Positions 34,694 to 43,441 are shown, counted from the first letter of the stretch. The stretch is 64,000 bases of DNA from an uncultured Rhodospirillaceae bacterium (GCA_937887565.1 CALABS010000011.1:1-64000); one strand, 5' to 3'. The notes: generated from the sequence alone by a model not told the origin. Made by a program: numbers and translations.

Positions 34694-36400
34694 ATGGTGG
34701 CGGCGGGAAGCGCCAATTTCGAGATCCAGGTCATGAAGGCCGGGCGGTGGGTGGCGGAAAGCCTGCGCGACAGCGAGGACGACGCCCGCGCCATCGCCAA
34801 GCGCCTGTTGGCCAACAAGTCCTGCGAGGGCGCCCGCGTCATCCGCAACTGGATGCGCGCCGACGGCACCATGGTGGAATCCGAGGTATTCTGCGAAACG
34901 CGCGAGGTCCGCGACGACGGCCAGCTCCGCATCGCCAATATCGAGGACGTCCCGCCGCGTTGCGATTCCACCCGCCAGTATTACGCCCTACCCAGCCGCA
35001 TGGTGATGAGCCGGGTCTTCCGGCCCTATCTGGACCAGGCGATCCTCACCCCCACCGAACTGATCCACAATTACAAGGAACTTCGCCGGCTCCAGGACAA
35101 GGACACCCTGGTGCCGTCGGCGGTGGATCGCGTCGCCGCCCTCCAGACCAAGGGGACCGAACAGGACCCCCGCGAGCGGCGCGAGGAGATCTTCAAGAGC
35201 ATCGACGCCCTGGCGGTCAGAGCCCGCCGGGCCGAGGGGATCAAGCTGCCCAAGCTCAACGGCAGCATGCACGCCATGCTGACCGCGGTGGCGTCCTTGG
35301 CCGAGCGCGACGGCGACGCGGACTTCCTGGCCCTGGTGGCGCTGTCGGACGAGTTGGTCCAGACCCGCAATTGGCTGGGCAAGCTGGACCGCCTGTGCAA
35401 ACTGGCCACCGGCGAAAGCGAAGCCGGTGCCCTGGCGCTGCTGGACGGCGTCATTGCCGACGTCCTGGGCGCCAGCGTGGTGCAGGAAATCCTCGGCCAG
35501 CTTCCCGGCCTGGGCCACGCCATCTGCGCCATGCTCGACCTGGCCGAGGGCCGCATGGACACCGCCAAGAGCGAGGCCGGCGAGGTGGCCGTCCAGCTCA
35601 ACGCCCTGCTGGCCACCGGCAAGCTGCCGGCCAGCCGCACCTGCCTGATCGACCGCGCCCACCGCCAGCTCCGTCTCGCCAGCCCGCTGTACCGCAACGA
35701 TCCCACCAAGGAGAACGACACCTTCCGACTGGTCGTCGAACGCCTGTTGGGGCCGACCGGCCTGCTGTGCGGGGCCGAAAGCGCCGATGCCCTGACCACC
35801 CGCCAGACCCGCATGGTCGAGGAAGGCGGCGCGCTTGGCCGCCGCATGGCGATGTCGGCCTGCATCCGGGCGATGCCCGACCGGGCGGCGAGCGTCCTTT
35901 ACCTCGCGGATCTGTCGTCGGGAATATTCGCGGACGAACACCTGGCCGACATGGACAGGCTGCTGGACACCGTATGCCTGGCCAACGGCCTGGGCGACTT
36001 CTGCAAGCGCGGCCTGCCGCCGCGCGACCTGATGCAGCGGGCCACCCATTCCCACGCGGCCATCGCGCGCTCGGCCTTTCCCGAGCCGGTGCGGCGCCGC
36101 GCCATGGACCGCATCGACGGGCTGCTGGAGCAGTATCTGGTCGCCAACCAGATCGTCGAGAGGCTGGACCACCCCGACAGCGCGCTCAAGGACCGCGCCA
36201 TGCGGCTGGTGCAGTTCTGTGCCGCCGGCGTGCTGCCGCCGGGCAAGGCCCTGGGCCGCGCGCGTGAGCGGGTGCTGTCCATCCTGCGCCAGCCCAATTT
36301 CGACGCCCATTTCATCGAGGGCATCACCGACCCCGCCCAGGCGGGCAAGGCCCTGCGGGACTTCCACCAACTGCTGATCAAGGCCGGTTTCGGGGCCTAG
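34694..36400 (+). CDS. Large conserved-looking protein of unknown function
   Basis: A 568-residue soluble protein with codon use matching the genome. The first 70 residues form an alpha/beta unit (FEIQVMKAGRWVAESLRDSE); the rest is predicted to be mostly helical. Many Leu/Ala periodic stretches and no catalytic motif, signal or membrane segment are seen. The start is uncertain: the ATG at 34694 has GGAG at 9 nt, and an in-frame ATG lies at 34664. It is a single-gene unit bounded by a divergent gene and the long cobA upstream region. Confidence 0.75.
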   Translation: MVAAGSANFEIQVMKAGRWVAESLRDSEDDARAIAKRLLANKSCEGARVIRNWMRADGTMVESEVFCETREVRDDGQLRIANIEDVPPRCDSTRQYYALPSRMVMSRVFRPYLDQAILTPTELIHNYKELRRLQDKDTLVPSAVDRVAALQTKGTEQDPRERREEIFKSIDALAVRARRAEGIKLPKLNGSMHAMLTAVASLAERDGDADFLALVALSDELVQTRNWLGKLDRLCKLATGESEAGALALLDGVIADVLGASVVQEILGQLPGLGHAICAMLDLAEGRMDTAKSEAGEVAVQLNALLATGKLPASRTCLIDRAHRQLRLASPLYRNDPTKENDTFRLVVERLLGPTGLLCGAESADALTTRQTRMVEEGGALGRRMAMSACIRAMPDRAASVLYLADLSSGIFADEHLADMDRLLDTVCLANGLGDFCKRGLPPRDLMQRATHSHAAIARSAFPEPVRRRAMDRIDGLLEQYLVANQIVERLDHPDSALKDRAMRLVQFCAAGVLPPGKALGRARERVLSILRQPNFDAHFIEGITDPAQAGKALRDFHQLLIKAGFGA

Positions 36401-36715
36401 GCAGGTTCCGCCTGTTGGCGGATCGGATCGCGGTGCGTGGCCTCGCGGCGTCACCGCGACACTCCACACGCGCGCACCATGGATAGAGTGTCGAAAGAGG
36501 GCCCCGCCCGTGCAGGCGGGGCCGTCAGTCGAGACCCAGTCAGCAGCCGGCGGCGGGTCGCCTCCGACACCCTCCATCCTAACGGCGCCGGCGGCGTCGC
36601 GCTGCCGTGCATCCGGCCTATGCCGCCCGCCCGACGAATCGGTTCCGGCCGGACAGGCGGCGAATCTTGTGGAAACCGGCCGGGAAAGGTCACTATATTA
36701 GCCCTTCATAATAAT
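36401..36715 (+). other. Intergenic region before cobA with three hairpins
   Basis: No gene is seen. Three stems follow each other: 36407-36412 with 36417-36422, 36428-36435 with 36452-36459, and a perfect 9-bp stem 36500-36508 with 36515-36523. None has a convincing T-run. The last 40 bases are AT-rich (CACTATATTAG, TTCATAATAATG) and probably carry the cobA promoter. Confidence 0.5.
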
Positions 36716-36768
36716 GTGGACGCCAGCGGGGAAACCCGCGACAAGGGAAGGCGCCACCGGGAGACCGG
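36716..36768 (+). promoter_or_regulatory. Compact structured 5' leader of cobA
   Basis: GTGG (36716-36719) pairs with CCAC (36754-36757), and GCC (36722-36724) with GGC (36750-36752). They enclose GCGGG-GAAA-CCCGC, a 5-bp stem with a GNRA tetraloop. A second hairpin CCGG-GAGA-CCGG (36757-36768) follows, sharing one base with the outer helix. The Shine-Dalgarno GGAG begins at 36771. It may be a regulatory RNA. Confidence 0.45.
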
Positions 36769-36780
36769 AAGGAGACGGAC

Positions 36781-37566
36781 ATGCGGAAGGGAATGGTCGC
36801 GCTGGTCGGCGCCGGCCCGGGCGATCCGGAGCTGCTGACCCTCAAGGCCCTGCGGTTGATCAAGGAAGCCGAGGTGGTGGTGTTCGACCGCCTGGTCAGC
36901 CAGGAAATCCTGGACCTGGTCCCGGCCGGCACCACGCGCATCTACGCCGGCAAGCAGGTGGCCCACCATCACCTGGCCCAGGACGAGATCAACGAGCTGC
37001 TGGTCAACCTGGGCAAGTCGGGCCGCCGGGTGGTGCGCCTGAAGGGCGGCGACCCGTTCGTGTTCGGGCGCGGCAGCGAGGAAGCCGAGGTGCTGGCCAA
37101 GGAGGGCATCCCCTTCGAGGTGGTGCCCGGAATCAGTTCGGCCTCGGGCTGCGCCACCTATGCCGGCATCCCGTTGACCCATCGCGGCCTGTCGCAGGGC
37201 GTGCGCCTGCTGCCCGGCCATTTCCGCGAGGGCCGGACGCTGGACTACGACTGGGCGCGGCTGGCCGATCCCGATTGCACCCTGGTCATCTACATGGGCC
37301 TGACCAACCTGGGCCATATCGCCGACGAGCTGATGGCGGCCGGCCTGCCGTCGGACATGCCGGCGGCGGCGGTGGAGAACGGTTCCACCCCACGGCAGCG
37401 GCGGGTGCTGGGCACCATCGCCAGCCTGCCCCGGCTGGCGGTCGAGCATCGCCTCAAGGCCCCCACCCTGATCATCATCGGCAAGGTGGTGTCGCTGGCC
37501 GAGACCCTGGACTGGTTCTCGGGCACCGTCGAGGAGGCCGCGCCGGTGGCCGAGGCCACCGCGTGA
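36781..37566 (+). CDS. cobA: Uroporphyrinogen-III C-methyltransferase
   Basis: Makes precorrin-2 from uroporphyrinogen III with two S-adenosylmethionine molecules, the entry to sirohaem and cobalamin. The 261-residue product has VALVGAGPGDPELLT (residues 6-20), VVRLKGGDPFVFGRG (about 81-95), and PGISSASGCATYAGIPLTHR. It lacks the CysG dehydrogenase/chelatase part. Its stop overlaps the start of the chelatase gene by four bases. The neighbouring dsr genes need sirohaem, so that is its likely local role. Confidence 0.95.
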   Translation: MRKGMVALVGAGPGDPELLTLKALRLIKEAEVVVFDRLVSQEILDLVPAGTTRIYAGKQVAHHHLAQDEINELLVNLGKSGRRVVRLKGGDPFVFGRGSEEAEVLAKEGIPFEVVPGISSASGCATYAGIPLTHRGLSQGVRLLPGHFREGRTLDYDWARLADPDCTLVIYMGLTNLGHIADELMAAGLPSDMPAAAVENGSTPRQRRVLGTIASLPRLAVEHRLKAPTLIIIGKVVSLAETLDWFSGTVEEAAPVAEATA

Positions 37567-38315
37567 GCACCGGCGGGGACGTCGCGCTGATCCTGGTCGG
37601 CCACGGCTCCGCCCGCCTTCCCGATAGCGCCGCCCCCATCCTGGCCCTGGCCGACCAGTTACGCCGGCGCGGCCCCTGGCGCGAGGTCGAGGCCGTCTTC
37701 ATGAAGCAGTCCCCCGGCCTCGACGGCGCCCTGGGCCGGGTGTCCGCCGCCACCGTGGTGGTGGTGCCGGTCTTCGCCGGCAAGGGCTATTACACCGACC
37801 AACTGATCCCGCACGCCATGGGACTGGACGGCCCGGTCACCCGCCGCGACGGCCGCACCATCCTCTACACCCCGCCGGCCGGCACCCATCCGCGCATCCC
37901 CGCCTTGCTGACCGCCCGCGCCGAGGCGGTGGCCCGCGCCGACGGGCTGGCGCCGGCCGACTGCTCGCTGTTGGTGGTGGCCCACGGCTCGTCGCGCCCC
38001 GGCGGCGCCGGCGACACCCCGCGCACCATCACCGCCGCCATCGCCGCCCTGGGACGGTTCGGCGAGGTGGCGCTTGCCTTCCTGGAGCAGGATCCCTTCG
38101 CCGCCGACTGGAAACGGCTGGTCTCCGGCCGCGAGCTGGTGGTGCTGCCGCTCTTGGTCGCCCAGGGCACCCATGCCAGCGAGGACATCCCCCCCCTGTT
38201 TACCCCCGAAGCCGCCGCCCCCACCCGCGCCCGCCTCGCCTCCGGCCTGGGCGCCGAGCCCGAGCTGGTTGAGATCGTCGCCGAGATGGCGGAGGATGCC
38301 CTGATCACGGCCTGA
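37563..38315 (+). CDS. CbiX/SirB-type sirohydrochlorin chelatase, two-domain form
   Basis: Probably inserts Fe2+ (or Co2+) into sirohydrochlorin. The 250-residue product has two CbiX-like halves. The metal-binding His motifs are ALILVGHGSARLPDS (about residue 14) and LLVVAHGSSRPGG (about residue 142). The GTG start overlaps the cobA stop (GTGA), indicating translational coupling. With cobA it covers two of the three steps to sirohaem; the precorrin-2 dehydrogenase is not in the window. Confidence 0.88.
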   Translation: MSTGGDVALILVGHGSARLPDSAAPILALADQLRRRGPWREVEAVFMKQSPGLDGALGRVSAATVVVVPVFAGKGYYTDQLIPHAMGLDGPVTRRDGRTILYTPPAGTHPRIPALLTARAEAVARADGLAPADCSLLVVAHGSSRPGGAGDTPRTITAAIAALGRFGEVALAFLEQDPFAADWKRLVSGRELVVLPLLVAQGTHASEDIPPLFTPEAAAPTRARLASGLGAEPELVEIVAEMAEDALITA

Positions 38316-38335
38316 TCCGTGAAGGGGGGAACGCC

Positions 38336-38749
38336 ATGAAACCCACGATTGCCATCCTCGCCGCCCTGCTGGCTGCCGCGCCGGCCGGGGCGGCCGACTA
38401 CAAGCACAGCGAGACGCTGCTGGAGACCGACCGCACCGTGGTCGGCGAAACGCTCGCCTATCCCGGCGGGGCGCCGGCCGAGGTCACCGCCCAGGTGGTG
38501 GTGATCCAGCCCGGCGAGGCCACGGTGTGGCACAAGCATCCGGTGCCGCTCTACGCCTACATGCTGGAGGGGGAACTGACGGTGGACTACGGCCCCCACG
38601 GCCCCCGCACCTACCGCGCCGGCGACAATTTCATGGAGGCCATGGACGTCTGGCACCAGGGCCGCAACACCGGCGCGACGCCGGTGCGCATCCTGGCGGT
38701 CTCCATGGGCGCCCCGGGCCTGCCACTGGTGGAGAAGAAGCCCGATTAG
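38336..38749 (+). CDS. Secreted cupin-domain protein
   Basis: A 137-residue protein with a signal peptide (about residues 1-20, cleaved after AAPAGAA). One cupin barrel carries the metal-ligand motif WHKHPVPLYAYMLEGELTV and the second motif NFMEAMDVWHQGRNTG. It lies 20 nt after the chelatase with GGGGGGA before its ATG, so it may be cotranscribed. Substrate unknown; the cobA linkage does not define it. It converges with the small gene at 38746. Confidence 0.85.
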   Translation: MKPTIAILAALLAAAPAGAADYKHSETLLETDRTVVGETLAYPGGAPAEVTAQVVVIQPGEATVWHKHPVPLYAYMLEGELTVDYGPHGPRTYRAGDNFMEAMDVWHQGRNTGATPVRILAVSMGAPGLPLVEKKPD

Positions 38750-38979
38750 CCCTCCGCCTTGTCGGCCCAATCGAGCATGGCCTGGGCCCAGGCCCGCGCG
38801 GTGGGCGGGTCGATGTCGAGGATGGTGAAGCGGGCGCGGCCCTCCTTGATGCGGACCTTCATCATCTTGAGCCCGCTTTCGTGGTCCACCGCCGACAGGG
38901 TGATCTCGCGGCTCCACGGCGCGTTCAGCACCGCCAGCGGGGTGACGGTCTCGTCGGGAAACTTCGGCTCGTCGCTCAT
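38746..38979 (-). CDS. Small conserved-looking protein linked to the TauD-like gene
   Basis: A 77-residue protein, MSDEPKFPDETVTPLAVL at its start, with a KMMKVRIKEGRARFTILDID core that looks like a short alpha/beta domain and a helical C terminus. GAGG lies 5 nt before the ATG. It is 14 nt downstream of the TauD-like gene and overlaps the cupin gene end by four bases on the other strand. Family not recognised; a cofactor or activator role for the dioxygenase is only a guess. Confidence 0.75.
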   Translation of the reverse strand: MSDEPKFPDETVTPLAVLNAPWSREITLSAVDHESGLKMMKVRIKEGRARFTILDIDPPTARAWAQAMLDWADKAEG

Positions 38980-38993
38980 GGCGTCCTCTCGAT

Positions 38994-39872
38994 TCAGCTT
39001 GCCGCGATCCTGTCGTGGTAGCGCGCCCGGTACAAGAGCCTCGGGCGGTCGGGATCGTCGGTGAAGGGCTCGCGGGTGTGCAGCACGTTGTTGCTGACCA
39101 GCCCCATCCCGGCCTCCAGCCTCGCCTGGAAGATGAAAGGCGACGGGCCGGCGAGGATGCGGTGGATCGCCGCCGCCGCCGCCTGGACGTCCGGGTCGGG
39201 GCTCCACTCGATGTTGCGGCCGCGGGCGGTGTAGCGCATGCGCAAGCCGCCGTCCTCGACGAAAAACACCGGCCCCACCGTGGCCGGACGGACCATGCCC
39301 TCCTCCTCGTTGCCGGGAATGGTCATGGCGTCGGGGCGCATCAGCGCGGCGACATGGGCGGGGTCCTCGTCGCGGAGCAGGACGTAGAGCGTCTCGATGT
39401 CCATCAGCTTGTTGTCGCCGCCTTGGGCGGCCGGACGGGCGCAATGGAGCAGCAGCCCCCGCACCCGGTGGGCGGCGTCGTTGTAGTAGCCGTCGGTGTG
39501 CCAGGCGATGGGGCGGTCGGTATAGGGGATGTAGCGGGCGCGGGTGCCGTCGCGGCTGACCGCCAACGGCGTGATGCCGTCGCCGTCGGCGAGGGTGTTG
39601 TGGTCGAGCGAGCGCAGCCCGAAGCGGAGGCCGAGCGCCCGCAGCGCCTCCTTGTCGTCGCGGCAGGGGCGCCCCCGCCGTTCGGCATAGACCGCCATGT
39701 TGCAGCGGCGGACACGGTCCAGCAGCGCGGCATGCTCGGCGTCGGTGAGGGCGGCGATGTCGCCAACCTCCACCACCAATTCCTCCACCCGGGCGGGATG
39801 GATGGCCAGCCTGCGATCGCGCCAGGCGCGGTAAACCTCGGGGTGGGCCAGGTCGAAGGGGCTTGCGGTCAT
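38994..39872 (-). CDS. TauD/TfdA-like Fe(II)/2-oxoglutarate dioxygenase
   Basis: A 292-residue protein. The C-terminal two thirds match the TauD fold: HxD in WHTDGYYND (about residues 174-176) and the distal His/Arg region VLHTREPFTDD and LYRARYHDR. The substrate is unknown; relatives oxidise sulfonates, amino acids or betaines. Next to the dsr genes a sulfur compound is possible. It diverges from dsrA, and a Fur-like site lies about 95 bp upstream of its start, which fits an iron-dependent enzyme. Cotranscribed with the 77-residue protein. Confidence 0.85.
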   Translation of the reverse strand: MTASPFDLAHPEVYRAWRDRRLAIHPARVEELVVEVGDIAALTDAEHAALLDRVRRCNMAVYAERRGRPCRDDKEALRALGLRFGLRSLDHNTLADGDGITPLAVSRDGTRARYIPYTDRPIAWHTDGYYNDAAHRVRGLLLHCARPAAQGGDNKLMDIETLYVLLRDEDPAHVAALMRPDAMTIPGNEEEGMVRPATVGPVFFVEDGGLRMRYTARGRNIEWSPDPDVQAAAAAIHRILAGPSPFIFQARLEAGMGLVSNNVLHTREPFTDDPDRPRLLYRARYHDRIAAS

Positions 39873-39967
39873 CTTGGTGTCTCCCTACCCGCGCGGGCGG
39901 TTATTGCAATGCAGCAGGCCTCGGACCCAGTCCTTTTGCACCACGGGCTTGGCGATTGCACTATAGT

Positions 39968-39984
39968 GATAACAATTCTCATTC
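39968..39984. promoter_or_regulatory. Fur-box-like site
   Basis: GATAACAATTCTCATTC, read on the other strand as GAATGAGAATTGTTATC, resembles the classical GATAATGATAATCATTATC Fur box. It lies in the upstream region of the TauD-like gene and farther upstream of dsrA. Confidence 0.5.
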
Positions 39985-40041
39985 CCTACACTCTCCGACG
40001 AAAATCGACCGTGCGTAAGAATCCTCTTGGATCGGCGCGCG

Positions 40042-40055
40042 TCATAATATTATGA
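40042..40055. promoter_or_regulatory. 14-bp perfect AT-rich palindrome upstream of dsrA
   Basis: TCATAATATTATGA is its own reverse complement and lies in GC-rich surroundings about 236 bp before the dsrA start. It could be an operator; the protein is unknown. Confidence 0.4.
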
Positions 40056-40290
40056 TCCTTTAATGTACCAGAGGCCACCATGCCCTTGAGCGCCGTCAAG
40101 CGCCTGGGCGGAGAATGGCCCGGAAACAGGGACGGATCCAAGGGAGGCCATGACCCCCAGGATCGGAGAGTGGATGGTTGATCTCGCCGCGCGCCGGACG
40201 TCCGGCCGCGGGCAGGGGAAGTTGCGTTGGGTTCGTGGCGGCCGGCCAGGCTCGCGATCCCGGTGAAAATGACGGTCAGGGAGAAAAACG

Positions 40291-41541
40291 ATGTCGAAGA
40301 AGATGCCCGAGACGCCGCATCTTGATCAGTTGGAGAGCGGTCCGTGGCCGAGCTTCGTGAGCGGCCTGAAGCGGCTGGCCACCGATGAGGGCAAGCCCTA
40401 TGCCGACTACATGAAGAGCCTGCTGGGCCAGCTGGAGCTCAGCTACCAGACCCGCAAGGGCTACTGGAAGGGCGGCACGGTCGGCGTGTTCGGCTATGGC
40501 GCCGGCGTGATTCCGCGTTTCTCCGAGGTCGCCGAGAAGCACCCCGAATCCTCCGAGTTCCACACCATCCGCATCATGCCCGCCCCGGGCTTCTTCTATG
40601 ACACCAAGACGCTCCGCACCATGTGCGACATCTGGGCCGAGCACGGCTCGGGCCTGATCGCGCTGCACGGCCAGTCGGGCGACATCATGTTCCAGGGCTG
40701 CCGGACCGACCAGGTCCAGCCGGCCTGGGACAAGCTGAACGAGCTGGGCTTCGACATGGGCGGCGCCGGCGCCGGCGTCCGCACCGCCGCCGCCTGCGTG
40801 GGCCCGGCCCGCTGCGAGCAGTCCTGCTTCGACACCCTGAAGGCGATGCGGTCGATCATCAACGACTTCACCGACGACATCCATCGCCCGTCGCTGCCCT
40901 ACAAGATGAAGTTCAAGTTCTCGGGCTGCGCCAACGACTGCGCCAACGCCACCCAGCGCGCCGACGTCGCCATCCTGGGCACCTGGCGCGACGACATGCA
41001 GGTGAACCAGGACGAGGTGAAGGCCAAGGTCGCCCAACTGGGCCGCAAGGAATTCATCAACCAGGTCATCCGCATGTGCCCCAGCCAGGCGCTGTCGCTG
41101 AACGATGACGACACCCTGGACGTGGACAACAAGTCCTGCGTGCGCTGCATGCACTGCATCAACGTCTGCACCAAGGCCTTGAAGCCCGGCAAGGATCGCG
41201 GCGTCGCCATCCTGGTCGGCGGCAAGCGCACCCTGAAGATCGGCGACCTGTTCGGCTCGGTGGTGGTGCCGTTCATGAAGCTGGAGACCGACGAGGATTT
41301 CGAGAAGCTCGTCGACCTCGCCCACCGCATGCTCGACTTCTTCGCCGAGAACGCGCTGGAGCACGAGCGCACCGGCGAAATGATCGAGCGTATCGGCCTG
41401 TCCAGCTTCCTGGAGGGCCTGGAGCTGGATCTCGACGTCAACATGATCAGCCAGCCGCGCACCAATCCTTACGTCCGTACCGACGGGTGGGACGAGGAAG
41501 TGCGCAAGTGGAACGAGCGCAAGTCGGCCGCGGCCGAGTGA
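40291..41541 (+). CDS. dsrA: Dissimilatory (reverse-type) sulfite reductase alpha subunit
   Basis: Cytoplasmic sirohaem enzyme subunit that, in sulfur oxidisers, oxidises sulfur delivered as DsrC persulfide to sulfite. The 416-residue product has cofactor-cluster cysteines in CVGPARCEQSCFDT and SGCANDCANATQ, and an inserted ferredoxin domain CVRCMHCINVC (about residues 284-296). AGGGAG precedes the ATG. It starts the dsrABEFHCMKLJOP series. The reverse assignment rests on the associated dsrEFH and dsrL genes. Confidence 0.98.
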   Translation: MSKKMPETPHLDQLESGPWPSFVSGLKRLATDEGKPYADYMKSLLGQLELSYQTRKGYWKGGTVGVFGYGAGVIPRFSEVAEKHPESSEFHTIRIMPAPGFFYDTKTLRTMCDIWAEHGSGLIALHGQSGDIMFQGCRTDQVQPAWDKLNELGFDMGGAGAGVRTAAACVGPARCEQSCFDTLKAMRSIINDFTDDIHRPSLPYKMKFKFSGCANDCANATQRADVAILGTWRDDMQVNQDEVKAKVAQLGRKEFINQVIRMCPSQALSLNDDDTLDVDNKSCVRCMHCINVCTKALKPGKDRGVAILVGGKRTLKIGDLFGSVVVPFMKLETDEDFEKLVDLAHRMLDFFAENALEHERTGEMIERIGLSSFLEGLELDLDVNMISQPRTNPYVRTDGWDEEVRKWNERKSAAAE

Positions 41542-41579
41542 TCGGGCTCAACAATAAGATTGGATAGGGAGAGAGGACG

Positions 41580-42650
41580 ATGACCGAACTGCGCCGTCCC
41601 ATCGAGAGCGGGGTGCCGGAAGCCACCCAGTACATGCATCCGGTGCTGAAGAAGAACTACGGCAAATGGGCCTGGCACGACCGTCCGCGCCCGGGCGTGC
41701 TGCGCCACGTCGCCGAGTCGGGCGACCAGGTGTTCACCGTCAAGGCCGGCACCCAGCGCCAGATGGACGTCTACACCATCCGCACGCTGTGCGACATCGC
41801 CGACACGTATTGCGACGGCCATATCCGCTTCACCATCCGTTCGGCGGTCGAGTTCATGACCCCCGACGAGAGCAAGGTGAAGCCGCTGATCGAGGCGCTG
41901 GAAAAGGCCGGCTTCCCGGTGGGCGGCACCGGCAACTCGGTGGGCTTCATCAGCCACACCCAGGGCTGGCTGCATTGCGACATCCCCGGCACCGACGCCT
42001 CGGGCGTGGTCAAGGCGATGATGGACGTCCTCGCCGACGAGTTCAAAAACGAGGACATGCCCAACCGCGTCAAGATCACCACCAGCTGCTGCCAGATCAA
42101 TTGCGGCGGCCAGGGCGACATCGCCATCAACGTCCAGCACACCAAGCCGCCGGTGATCAACCACGACCTGGTGGCCGGCGTCTGCGAGCGTCCGGCGGTC
42201 ATCGCCCGCTGCCCGGTGGCGGCCATCCGGCCGGCCCTGGTCAACGGCAAGCCGACCCTGGAAGTGGACGAGAAGAAGTGCGTCTGCTGCGGCGCCTGCT
42301 TCCCGCCCTGCCCGCCCATGCAGATCAACGACCCCGTCAACTCCAAGATCGCCGTCTGGGTCGGCGGCAAGCACTCCTCGACCCGCACCAAGCCGATGTT
42401 CCACAAGCTGGTCGCCGCCGGCCTGCCGAACAACGCCCCGCGCTGGCCCGAGGTCAGCGAGGTGGTCACCAATATCCTCAGGGCCTACAAGCAGGATGCC
42501 CGCGCCTGGGAGCGGATGGGCGAGTGGATCGAGCGGATCGGCTGGCCGCGGTTCTTCGAACTGACCGGCCTGCCCTTCACCAAGTTCCACGTCGACACCT
42601 GGCGCGGTGGCCGCGCCAACCTGAACCAGTCGGCGCATCTGCACTTCTAG
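41580..42650 (+). CDS. dsrB: Dissimilatory (reverse-type) sulfite reductase beta subunit
   Basis: Partner of DsrA in the alpha2-beta2 enzyme and carrier of the catalytic sirohaem. The 356-residue product has TTSCCQINCGGQGDIAI (about residues 169-185) and a ferredoxin domain CVCCGACFPPCPPMQ near residue 236. A 38-nt gap with GGGAGAGAGG separates it from dsrA. DsrE follows after 16 nt. Confidence 0.98.
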   Translation: MTELRRPIESGVPEATQYMHPVLKKNYGKWAWHDRPRPGVLRHVAESGDQVFTVKAGTQRQMDVYTIRTLCDIADTYCDGHIRFTIRSAVEFMTPDESKVKPLIEALEKAGFPVGGTGNSVGFISHTQGWLHCDIPGTDASGVVKAMMDVLADEFKNEDMPNRVKITTSCCQINCGGQGDIAINVQHTKPPVINHDLVAGVCERPAVIARCPVAAIRPALVNGKPTLEVDEKKCVCCGACFPPCPPMQINDPVNSKIAVWVGGKHSSTRTKPMFHKLVAAGLPNNAPRWPEVSEVVTNILRAYKQDARAWERMGEWIERIGWPRFFELTGLPFTKFHVDTWRGGRANLNQSAHLHF

Positions 42651-42666
42651 GGCAGAGGGAGAAACG

Positions 42667-43026
42667 ATGAAATTCGGCATTCTGGTTAACGAAGGCCCCT
42701 TCAACCATCAGGCCTCGGACTCGGCGTACCTGTTCGCCAAGGCCGCCCTCGAGAAGGGACACGAGATCTACCGCGTGTTCTTCTATTACGACGGCGTGCT
42801 GAACGCGACCAAGTTCTCCGAGCCGCAGTCCGACGACCGCAACGTCGTCAAGAACTGGCAAAAGCTTGCCGAGGACCACAAGGTCGATCTGGTCGTCTGT
42901 GTCGCCGCCGGCCTGCGCCGCGGCATCACCGACGCCAGCCTGGCCCCGGGTTTCCGCATCTCGGGCCTGGGCCAGCTGATCGAGGCCGGCATTCAGGCCG
43001 ACCGCATGGTCGCGTTCGGTGATTAG
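42667..43026 (+). CDS. dsrE: Sulfurtransferase subunit DsrE
   Basis: Persulfide-carrying subunit of the DsrEFH hexamer (TusD homologue) that passes sulfur to DsrC. The 119-residue product has the active Cys in VVCVAAGLRRGITDA (about residue 78). It starts MKFGILVNEGPFNHQASD, as in the family. It is found in sulfur oxidisers, not sulfate reducers. Confidence 0.96.
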   Translation: MKFGILVNEGPFNHQASDSAYLFAKAALEKGHEIYRVFFYYDGVLNATKFSEPQSDDRNVVKNWQKLAEDHKVDLVVCVAAGLRRGITDASLAPGFRISGLGQLIEAGIQADRMVAFGD

Positions 43027-43038
43027 AGGGAGGCCGTG

Positions 43039-43422
43039 ATGGAAGAGGAATACGAGGGCGGCGTCGTCAAGAAGTTCATGTACGTCAACCGCAAGGCCCC
43101 CTTCGGCACCATCTACGCGCTGGAAGTGCTGGAGATGGTCCTGATCTCGGCGGCTTTCGACCAGGACGTGCACGTGGCCTTCCTGGACGATGGCGTCTAC
43201 GAGCTGAAGAAGGGCTTCAATCCGTCGGTTTCGGGAATGAAGAACTTTTCCAACACCTACCGTGCGCTCGACGGCTACGACATCGAGAAGATCTATGTCG
43301 AGCAGGAGAGCCTGGACGAGCGTGGCCTGACCGCGGACGACCTGGTGGTCGAGGCCGAGGTTCTCAGCCGGGCGGACATGGCGGCCCTGATGGCCGGCAT
43401 GGACGTCATCCTGACCGCGTAA
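43039..43422 (+). CDS. dsrF: Sulfurtransferase subunit DsrF
   Basis: Second subunit of DsrEFH (TusC homologue). The 127-residue product has KKFMYVNRKAPFGTIYALE at the N terminus and no catalytic cysteine, as known for DsrF. A GTG at 43036 is adjacent, but the ATG at 43039 has GGGAGG at 5 nt and is preferred. dsrH follows after 19 nt. Confidence 0.95.
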   Translation: MEEEYEGGVVKKFMYVNRKAPFGTIYALEVLEMVLISAAFDQDVHVAFLDDGVYELKKGFNPSVSGMKNFSNTYRALDGYDIEKIYVEQESLDERGLTADDLVVEAEVLSRADMAALMAGMDVILTA

Positions 43423-43441
43423 GGCAAAGAGGGACGAAACG

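Larger units (their letters stand above)
39873..40290. other. 418-bp divergent regulatory region between the TauD-like gene and dsrA
   Basis: It holds a CACTATAGTG palindrome (39959-39968), the Fur-like site, a 14-bp AT palindrome, a GCCGGACGTCCGGC palindrome (40193-40206) and two short open frames with Shine-Dalgarno sequences (40080-40181, 33 residues; from 40150, about 38 residues). No known riboswitch is apparent. Length and motifs suggest complex control of dsr expression. Confidence 0.55.

Noticed and set aside
36500..36523. Terminator of the 568-residue protein gene
   Set aside because: The stem is perfect but lies 100 bp past the stop and has no T-run on the plus strand.
36401..36780. 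Cobalamin riboswitch before cobA
   Set aside because: The conserved B12-box and core elements could not be found; the structure that is present differs.
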